DNA of 64,000 nucleotides from Isoetes taiwanensis (lineage: Eukaryota; Streptophyta; Lycopodiopsida; Isoetales; Isoetaceae): the NCBI GenBank assembly GCA_021234155.1, contig JAJEKV010000005.1:9914572-9978571 (forward strand). Direction: 5' to 3'. The number at the start of each line of letters is the position of its first letter. The stretch's first letter is position 1. A model generated the notes under the pieces. That model worked only from the letters and a program-made list of their open reading frames with translations, did no database searches and was not told the origin of the DNA. The translations under genes were made by a program, and so were the position numbers. Positions 55,451 through 64,000 of the stretch are shown here, piece by piece.

Positions 55451-56711
55451 TTTGAATAAAAATGAACCACGCTTTTGTTTCTGCTTGTAAACATCTCGCA
55501 ATCTAAATTTGTGATCAATGTGAATACCGTATCGTTTGCCAGCATTTGTCTACACTATTAATGCTCTCCGAATTGAGTATCTGTTATCATATTGGTGGTA
55601 GCCTATCACCTTTAATTTTCATCATGTGTTTAGGAATGTGATTTTAATTTCATTCTAGGGGGAGGTCCTTATGCACAAATATCAACATCCGATGTGAAGT
55701 GGTGTTCCATTAAGCTGAATGAATGAGTACAATGACACATCGGGGTACCAAATAATGAATCTCAAATGAGCAAAAAACAATAGCATCCCCGGTCTTCTAG
55801 TCAAATCCGAGGGTAACACAAATATCGTTCATAGTGAGACCAGGCCCCCAGCAGAATGTTAATACCAGAAAATCACTGCCGCACTGCCCAAACCGCACCC
55901 CAAAAGTATTGCCACTCATTGAAGCTGCCACAACTAGTTTTACTAAAATCTCCATCATAATACTACACGCACCCACCTTGGCAACCATCCAAGCTAAAAC
56001 TCAAACATGTCTCGCTAAGGTTGCCACCTTGACGAGTGTCCACCTACAACATCGGTAACATGCCATGCGAAATTTTGGGACCGGAATATCGTTTTTCCTT
56101 TAGGGTTTTTTTTTTCCCCCTTTCGTCATTATGCTATGTGCCTGGCTAATCCATGGGGATTTTACAATGTATCCGATTTTACAAGCATGTTTCAATTTTA
56201 GTTTAGCCTTCAAAATTTCTCAATCTTCACTTACTTTAGGCTTCGATGTTTTACTTTAGGAGCAAAACCACCCTCAAGCAAGTCGAAACAACACAGAGGA
56301 CAGGCTAAGAGCACAGGTAATGTGGTTCTTATTAGGTGCATTCTTAAGCCCCAAGAACAAGCATCTGGCCTCAAACAACAGAGGTTTCAAGGGAGCTTTG
56401 GATTGGTGCTTGCATTGCTTGCAACAGTCTTCTTAGATCTCTCCTTTATCATGGAATACAACGATGGCATTAAGGATCTGCCTCCTTTTGTGTCTGCATC
56501 ATGGATTCCAGTTCACGCCAATTCCTTAAATTGCTGGTATTGTTTTGAGCTGGAGGTTTCCTCATATTTGACATTGTTTGCAACAGAATCTGCCTTTGAG
56601 GAGCGCTTCAACAAGTTTTTATTCGGGAAGCAACACACTGTTTTGATTTTGATTCATATTTCGATTTGAGCAATGTTCAACTTTTGCAATGGCAGAAACA
56701 ACTTGCTTTCT

Positions 56712-56748
56712 GCTCCGTCCCCTCTAGCCAGCCGGGGCGGAGCACTAG
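56712..56748 (+). mobile_element. Second Helitron-like 3' terminus
   Basis: GCTCCGtCCCC (56712-56722) pairs with GGGGcGGAGC (56734-56743), then A, CTAG (56745-56748) and T. It has the same layout as the 54244-54271 site with a longer stem. 55450-56700 upstream holds only an unidentified 115-codon frame (56322-56669). Confidence 0.45.
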
Positions 56749-57731
56749 TATGTGTCTTACTCCCCTACCGATAGACGGCACCGATGGCGGTGACAAGTCC
56801 CAAGGCCAGATAATGTAAATGGTTGATTGTATTTTTCAAATCCAGTGTTTAATCAACAATGACGCTGTCATGTTGGAGACACATACATGGAGAGATTATA
56901 TGAAGAGACATGACGCATAAACATTTAGCTAGACATAACAGACTAGGCATAAGACATATACGACATCTATATTAGAGATTGTTGGACACACGTCGTGTTT
57001 CTATTGAATAACAAATAATAATAAAATCATCTTTCACATTGGAACCACGCATATGGAAAGTTTACATTGAGATCTACAACCAAAATTGCTTTGGGATGAA
57101 TCCTATAACATCCAGTCTTAATTTGAAAGCCATATAAACATATGCCCTATATATGCGCGGCAACGCCGGCATACCAAAAAGTTATGCTTTTCATATTTGT
57201 ATCCTTTGTTGACTTACTTAACTATTTCTAAATGTGACATTTCGAGAATAAGTTTTGGATCCGTCTTCCCAATTTTTTTACTTTAGAAAAAGGTTTACTT
57301 GCTGCCTACATTCCTTAGAAAGCATTGTTTTCTCTATTAAAATCCACACGACGCAAAGTTTACACATTGACGATACTGTCATTAGACAATTTCAACAAAA
57401 AAAATAATTAGAAAAGCAAATCATGCCCATTTTTATAAGCATCAACCTGGGGTGTTGTCGAAAGTTGCGCATATGATGCTAAGGGCCAAGTGAAAAACAC
57501 AAGTTAGGGCATTAGCGCAGTAAAAAACACAAGCGAGGACATTAGCGTGACAACGTCGGGCACACGTTTACTAGTCAGAATTAAAAAACATAGAGTGATT
57601 TGTATAGTTTGCAATATCCCCTAATGCCATTACATATGTTTGCAGCTTAAGAGCTTGTGAGAGCATGCATGTAAGATTGCACAAGAGGATTTGCATAAGG
57701 ATCAAGAGGATTTGCATAAGGATATATTAGA

Positions 57732-57874
57732 AATGCATTAACTAAAGTTTATGCTAAGTGTGGCTCTATTTTAGAGGCATGCGAAGTATTTGAGAGAATT
57801 ATAATTAAAGACATAGGCTTCTGGAATACAATCTCAAAATATATTGAGAAACGATGTGGTCAAAATGCCCTTTA
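57732..57874 (+). pseudogene. Pentatricopeptide repeat (PPR) fragment
   Basis: The frame reads NALTKVYAKCGSILEACEVF then ERIIIKDIGFWNTISKYIEK and GQNAL before TAA. This matches the PLS-type PPR pattern NALVDMYAKCGSIEDARKVF..M..RDVVSWN.MI..Y...G...EAL. Plant PPR proteins edit or process organellar RNA. Only about one and a half repeats remain, so it is a relic. It lies between a weak Helitron-like CTAG site (57571) and the dispersed repeat at 57955. Confidence 0.75.
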
Positions 57875-57954
57875 ACTGTTATCAGGAGATGACAGCCAAG
57901 AGCATTGAGATACCTTTCGAAATATACAGTCATGCCAAGAATCAGAAATCTAAT

Positions 57955-58550
57955 AGATAACCGCCAACACTATATTAATCTGCACACTAACATACCATCA
58001 TGATTTTCAGTTGGCACACCATACCAATTCTTAGGCATGCCAGGAGGTTGTTTTAAATTGTATACATAATGGCTCTTCGGATAATTTCTAACCAGTTTGT
58101 TATTTCTAGCTAGGTATGCACAACCTTTGACGTTCCAAAAAGTCATATCTTTGACATTAGGTCCAACAAAGGAGAGGTTACAGAGGCTTCTGAACAACAC
58201 ACAATATTTCTGATTTGCTATAATGTAATTTACAAAGTCTCAGTTGTTTCTCCCTGCCATCGCTCTATGATGTGCTCCAACAAATTTTGCTCACAAGATT
58301 GCAAGCACAATCATATCAACTTGTTTGGTTTTTGTTGGCATTAACACTCGGTGTAGAGAAATAGAAAAACATTTCAAATTGTCACGAGCATGGTTGATAG
58401 AATAATAGAATAGCATCAGCTGTTAGTGCCCATTTTAATGTGACTTTTTCCATGCTTGTATTAGAAATTTGAAACCATAGAAGATCACAAGTTCCTCTGC
58501 TCCCTCCTTTTCCTACACTATCATACAGTGCTATATCTGGCAATAGGTCA
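57955..58550. repeat. Dispersed repeat (other copy 26310-26920)
   Basis: This is the second copy of the repeat described at 26310, in the same orientation. Its minus-strand 76-codon frame, 58200-57970, is better preserved here (PSFVGPN-like start, GCAYLARNNKLVRNYPKSHY), so the repeat may have carried a real exon. The family was not recognised. 58550-60080 shows no gene. Confidence 0.65.
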
Positions 58551-60084
58551 TCAGTGGCAAGAATGTGCTTTAGAAGTCTATTTAGAGAAGGAATTCAACT
58601 TTACTCTAACAAACACTGACATCCTTGTGACATTACACATTAATAAAGAAAAGAACAATGATAAAAATAATTTAAGCTGGGATAGACTGAGACCTGTTCA
58701 AGTCTTGTTCTTGTTGTTGTTGGATCGCAAGAAACACCTGTAGAGTTGAGCTTGCTTGTACAAAGCACCATCTTGCAGCAAATTGCCCACCTCAGGGGCT
58801 TCACAAAAGAGCAGAGTAGCGCCTCTAAACCTAGACCACTGGGAAGCAAGCGGTGGCTGGGCACCTCCATTCAAGGGCTATTGGGTAGTTTTCGCTTCTT
58901 CTCGTAAACGCCCTGCAAATGTAGAAAAGGCACATAAATTGTCCATCCGTAACCGCCGTTGGATAAAAATTCCTAGAATATTCCTTATTTTTAGCAGGGC
59001 TGCCTAACCCTAGGTGCAACTTTTCCTGCAATTCTAGAGTGTCGACGTGTCATGCCACGTAAGCCAATAATTATTAGCCGTCGGATTTCATATTTAGCTA
59101 TCCAACGGTCATGAATATTCCAAAAATTCTAGGTAATTCTTTATCTCCTTCGTCCTTCGTGCCCGTGGCCTTGTACACCCGACTTATATTCACTCCGGCA
59201 TGCGGCTCCAACAGCATCCTCAATTTCTTACTCGGCTTTGGAAGAAGATGAGCTTCCATTCCGGCCATGGGAACAGTTGAATCAGGTTCTGTGTTCTATG
59301 CCACATTTTTGTGCATCAAGACTTCAATTTAGGTTCTTTCTTTGTTGTATCGAAATATCTTAATGGCAAAGTATCTCTTGAGTCAAAGCATCTCTGTCTT
59401 GAGCTGTTCTACCGTCTCTGCCACCATTTCCTGAACATTTCCCTTCTGGTTTCCCATACAATAATGATCACATCAACCTTGATCTAGTCTCAGAGAGTTT
59501 GATCCCTTTAACAACATAATGGAGATCTTCTTGCCGTTTTGTTCTTCTGGCTAAGGGATTGCATTCAGATCTCATTCCCTAGATGTGTAAACTTCCTCTT
59601 CTTCATCAGGGATGCGGCAGATGGGTGCACTTTCAAAAATCTGTGTCCCAATGGTTAACTCAGTTTGGCATACCCTGTTGGAGGCCCTCTCTAAAATGCT
59701 CTCACGTTGATTCATTTTCTATTACATGTTCGTCATCCTGGCAACAGCCATTGGAAACCTAGTAAAGCTGGAAAGAACGGGACATTCTAGATTGACTATA
59801 TTTGGAGATATACGTGGCTTTTTACAGGTGCCAAGGTGAAGCAATAGTCTTGGAGATCTTAAAGGGTTATCAGGCATTTACCGAGGTGGATGCGGTGTTT
59901 TTAAAGTCTTGTCCATGGCATTGTCTCCTTTCTTTGCCCTGCTTATTACTTCTTAATTTGCAGGCTTGTGGTGTACTTCAAATACTTGATGTGATGCCTT
60001 TCTTTCTTGATACATTTATATGGGTTGGCATTGCAGAGTACTAGTTTACCAGATCAAGACGTGTGGGAAACTTGATTTTTAAGC

Positions 60085-60325
60085 AAAGATTGAAGAACTT
60101 CCCAACCACTCTCGAGAAAATTTTGATCCTGTAGAATGAAGTCTTCTTACATCAGTAGAAAATCCTGTCAGGTCAAGTGACTGGAGCCATGATTTATTGT
60201 TCAGGTTCTCTTCCCCAACCACTTTTGAGAAACTGTTGATCTTGTAGAATGAAGTCTTCTTACATCAGTAGGAAATTCTATCAGGTCATGTGATTGGAGC
60301 TATGATTCATTGTTCAGGTTCTTAA
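60085..60325. repeat. ~120-bp tandem duplication
   Basis: Two units share 'gtagaatgaagtcttcttac', 'atcagtag.aaat', 'tcaggtca.gtga.tggagc' and 'ttgttcaggttct'. They differ at about one base in ten. The surrounding 60330-62340 has scattered short frames and no recognisable gene. Confidence 0.8.
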
Positions 60326-62397
60326 GTATTACAATTTAGAAGAATTTGAATCCAAACACTTTCTATCAATCAGAAGGCAGGCTGCATTGCATTGTCTGAG
60401 TTCGGCATTAGCCCAAATGCCTGGCAATTTGCAAGTTTACCATGGGATCAGAAATGCCAAATGTACGAATGTCAATCATAGAGTTAACACATGCTTTGAC
60501 AAAATTGTCTGTTTGGATTCATTTTGCAATGTAGCATATGCGATTATGGCAGACATTCATGCTAGTGTTAGCATGCAATACTTGGCAGACAAATATGAAT
60601 ATCAAGATTTTCTTGTATTGCAGTCATGCCAGAAATTCATCTTTGGTGGAAATTGCAGATACTGGGGTTGAGATGCAAGGTGGCTTTTTGTTCCTGTAAC
60701 TAAGGCCTGTTGGGACGCAGTTGTTTTATAGAACCCTCCTAATGTGGCACAAATTCAGGCCATACAATTTGAAAATCAAGGGCAGAGTGTCACATGAGAT
60801 GCGAGGCTGCAAATCAAAAAGTAGCCAGGCCCATTGTGTATAATAAGAGATAGGATGAGAACACAAAGAAAAGGATACCAGAGCCAGAGATGGCTATTTC
60901 ATCAGAAGAACTCATGTGCTATGAGTCCATTCTGGGTTTATCAGCAAATTAGCAAAGTTCTTCATTATTTAATTAAGGGTTTGAATGTTGACTTGAACTC
61001 CTTATTTTTGAGCACATCGGACATCTAACAGACAACCAAACTTCTATGGAGGCTTAGCTTTTATCCTTCAGCAAAATGTTTCATTTCCTTACTGTCTACC
61101 TCAAGCCTATACCAGCTAACATTCTTCAACCTGGTGGTCATCATTATGGTGCTTCCCATCAAGTTTTTGTTCCATAGTCTGAAACATGCTGGTATGGGGT
61201 GAGCAAAGCATGCCTACACGTCAAGGGGTGTGTTGGAAGTAGCAGGTTGTTGATAACAACTAGACTTATGAAGGTGTAGGACAACCTTCATATTTGGTTG
61301 ATGAAACTAATGAGGTGCAACAATATAGCGACTGAACATACTACTAATAAGAGCGCTGAAGATATGGTGAATGCTTATCCACCTGGCATGAGTTCTCCAA
61401 GTGTCAAGCCAGCAAGTAGTGTGGCAAGTGATTCTTCAATGGGCCCTCGAAACTTGGACCTGACGTCATTCGTTGTGAAAGTGTGAAGAGCCAGTAGAAG
61501 GGAAAGCTTTTAATGCCCTCGTAAAATTAGAAGATGGTTGTCTTAGAACTGTGAATGATATTAGAGAGCATCAAGTAAATCTTCTTGACTAATCATGTCT
61601 AACCTGCTACATTGGCTTGCATATAACTTGGGCTCCATCCTTGGTTTGGCATGGGCTTCATCCTTGGTTTGTTGTACAATTAAAGCGATCTCCTATTCCT
61701 TCAACTTAATTTCTTTATGATGGCAAATTCAACAAGAATCTAGGGAATGGCCTACCATGCGAGACATCATGTTAAAACTGATTTTACAGTATTTAGTATT
61801 TAGTTGACAAGTGCATTAGGGCTAAGATTATTGTTCTCCATGCTTAACAACGTTATATCTTGTTTAACCAATGCAACGAATTAAGACCTACCATTCCATG
61901 CATACTTCTTAGTTATTTTGGGGTGTTTTCAAAGTGCACATGCTATTACATAGTGCAACCTTTGCAATCCTCACTTTATAATTAATAGAGGTAAGATTGA
62001 ACATGACAATTGCTTAATGACATGCCAATTGCAAAATGTTACACAAAAATGATGGTTTCAATTATAGCTAAGTAAGATCTGCACCTAAATTGATCACATC
62101 AAATTATCGTAAACTAAATCTAAATTGATATTTAATACTCATTAATTCTGTCAAACTGAACAAATAAATGGATATGGTTCACACTTGAACAGTTTGGACC
62201 TTAAGGCGACATTCCCTTGCCATCATAAATTCACTTCTTGCTTTGAACTTGACTTTAGGGTCTTCTCATGTACGTCATGTAGAGTGCTTGCTTGTATATA
62301 TGTGGATATTATTAGCTAAGCGCCATAATTAGACAGTAACCAGTAAACCAGCCACAGTAATCTGTAAACCAACTTTTACTGGTCTAGACTAGTCTTT

Positions 62398-62612
62398 TGA
62401 CAGACTAGCTAGTTTTTGTCCCACTGCCAACGAGCAGCCAAAGTGGAGGACATGTATAGGCTTTTAAGTTCTACCACGTCGGGGATCATGGCCGTATAAC
62501 CCCAGTAACCAACTCCCAAATATAAACATACACTGGCCGGATTTGAACCCCCGACCAAGTGCACATTTATTTTGGCATTACTAGGCCTATACCAACTCAC
62601 CACACATCCGTT
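62398..62612 (-). mobile_element. tRNA-derived SINE
   Basis: On the minus strand TGGTGAGTTGG (62602-62592) fits the RNA polymerase III A box and GGTTCAAATCC (62549-62539) fits the B box, 42 bp apart as in a tRNA. A ~140-bp body follows to the 'gactagctagtt' end. The body, without the tRNA head, is repeated at 62841-62994, where it joins the GCATGC-rich block. Poor folding of the acceptor half argues against a functional tRNA. Confidence 0.6.
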
Positions 62613-62995
62613 GGGCAAAACTTTGGCCATACATGCACACTTTGTAGGCAGGATTAAATCCCACCTTGAGGAAGTTTTCGGATCCTAGGGGCAACTCTAG
62701 GGGCATCGCCGAACCTAGCGTCACCAGCCTAGTGCCGCCAATGCCACGATGACTTTTGGGCATCCTAGGACCGAGGGCTTTAGACAAGAACCAAGAAACC
62801 AGCCACGAATCAGAAACCAACTTTTACTGGTCTAGACTAGTCTTTTGACAGACTAGCTAGTTTTTGTCCCACTGCCAACGAGCAGCCAAAGTGGAGGACA
62901 TGTATAGGCATTTAAGTTCTACCACGTCGGGGATCATGGCCGTATAACCCCAGTAACCAACTCCCAAATATAAACATACACTGGCCGGGGGTTTC

Positions 62996-64000
62996 TCATT
63001 CATCTCAGCAGATTTTCTACAATGGTGGACAGTGGATAGCCGCACACATGCGAACTACCCATTAAAAAATAAAGGGAAAATCCAATTATATCATTTGGAC
63101 CCCAAAACAAATACAAGTGGCTGATGTACCTGCCGAAAGCTTATCACCGGGATTAAAAAACCCCGCCCTTTCGGGTTTTCGAGGAAAAACCCTAGTGACA
63201 AGCCTTCGGCAAGGGGCTTAGACAAACGTAAGGCATAGAATCGCTCCCAAAAACCCGCGCATGGAGAAATCAAAACGGATGGCGCCAAAACCCGTACGCA
63301 CATCACCAACAACAAACGAAAAACATACCAAAGAATAGCATCACCCGGTGGGTGGAAAAAAGCATCACCCAATCGGGTGGAAAAACATGATAAACGTAAC
63401 TTGTACAAAATATAATAAACAAAGAAGGGGGAGGGTGGGTTCAAAGAGAATAAGGTATCACGAGAGAAGAGGAAGCGCCGATGAAACGTCGATGAAGAAC
63501 TCTGCAATAAGTAGCAAACACCCAACCTGATGAACGGCCCAAAACGCATGCGATGCATGCATGCGACGCATGCAATGCATGCATGCTCGTCTTGAGCAAG
63601 AATGCCGATTCGCTACGCGAATCGACGACATTCTTGCACTGCGACTCGCATGAAACCAACAAAGCGCCCGAATACCAAAGGACTTCCTTAACAAACTAAG
63701 ATCGAGGACGAAGGTCACAGGATGAAGGCTAAAGGCCGGAAAGGACAGCAGGAAAGCAACGCCAAATTGGCCAAACCAGGCAGGAAGAAGCCCCTCCCCT
63801 GCCTGGAAACAAATCAAAGAGAATAAGGTACTGCTGAGAGAAGAGGAAGCGCCGATGAAATGTCGATGAAGAACTCTGCAATAAGTAGCAAACACCCAAC
63901 CTGATGAACGGCCCAAAACGCATGCGATGCATGCATGCGACGCATGCAATGCATGCATGCTCGTCTTGAGCAAGAATGCCGATTCGCTACGCGAATCAAC
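62996..64000. repeat. Composite GCATGC-rich repeat, second locus (window end)
   Basis: This corresponds to 8372-9440: 'catctcagcagattttctac', the 'aaaaccccgccctttcgggt' segment, then two ~225-bp units at 63437-63660 and from 63818, the second cut by the end of the window. Orientation and order are the same. Long minus-strand frames (for example 63973-63458) cross the repeats, but they change between copies. Confidence 0.85.

Noticed and set aside
57555-57574. Third Helitron end as a confident feature
   Set aside because: CTAG-T is present, but the upstream hairpin is incomplete; it is kept only as part of a finding.
62539-62602. Functional tRNA gene
   Set aside because: A and B boxes are present but acceptor and anticodon arms do not pair, and the unit continues into a repeated body, so a SINE fits better.

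Overview
The window is nuclear DNA of a land plant with a repeat-rich genome. The support is a plant-type Ty3/gypsy chromovirus primed by initiator tRNA-Met, fragments of host genes with plant-type sequence (CDK-C kinase, ribosomal protein L4, PLS-type pentatricopeptide), and many decayed transposons and minisatellites. The lineage within land plants cannot be fixed by reading; the repeat families suggest a large non-angiosperm genome, but that is a guess. No intact single-copy host gene is visible.

Region 1 (1-11250): a decayed minus-strand gene of the 'HTHDDIDA' transposase-like family (about 840-3300), a degenerate tandem array with a GGGC...GCCC hairpin core (3890-4540), an open frame with acidic repeats (5034-5735), a frameshifted minus-strand gene (6113-6610), and two nearly identical direct copies of a broken pogo/Tigger transposase (6950-8335 and 9859-11248). 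Between the copies lie a GCATGC-rich repeat block, which recurs at 63000-64000, and a copy of the 251-668 segment.

Region 2 (11250-27128): a LINE reverse-transcriptase relic, an LTR fragment related to the main element, CAAACT-type minisatellites, a decayed multi-exon gene (20097-23051) with possible ParB-like and DNA-methyltransferase-like parts, and two foldback hairpins.

Region 3 (27129-41827) is the centrepiece: a complete 14.7-kb Ty3/gypsy chromovirus with 1.6-kb LTRs, TGTGACG/CGTCACA ends, a CTTCC target duplication, PBS and PPT. Between PBS and gag it carries two extra ORFs. The first ends in a complete histone H3 fold, about 61% identical to canonical H3 by hand alignment. The second is unidentified. 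Then come gag (one frameshift), a CCHC knuckle, protease, RT, RNase H, integrase and chromodomain. Integrase is split just after its catalytic Glu by a 2678-bp DNA transposon with 34-bp terminal inverted repeats and an AGAG target duplication.

Region 4 (41828-64000): a second, degenerate LTR-element start (PBS at 43525) with an exact 482-bp tandem duplication, a nearly full-length pogo transposase on the minus strand with two in-frame stops, an L4 fragment and a CDK-C fragment upstream of a Helitron-like 3' terminus (54244-54271), further Helitron-like ends, a PPR fragment, dispersed repeats, and a tRNA-derived SINE beside the terminal GCATGC-rich block.

All domain calls are from reading translated frames by eye; no database search was run.
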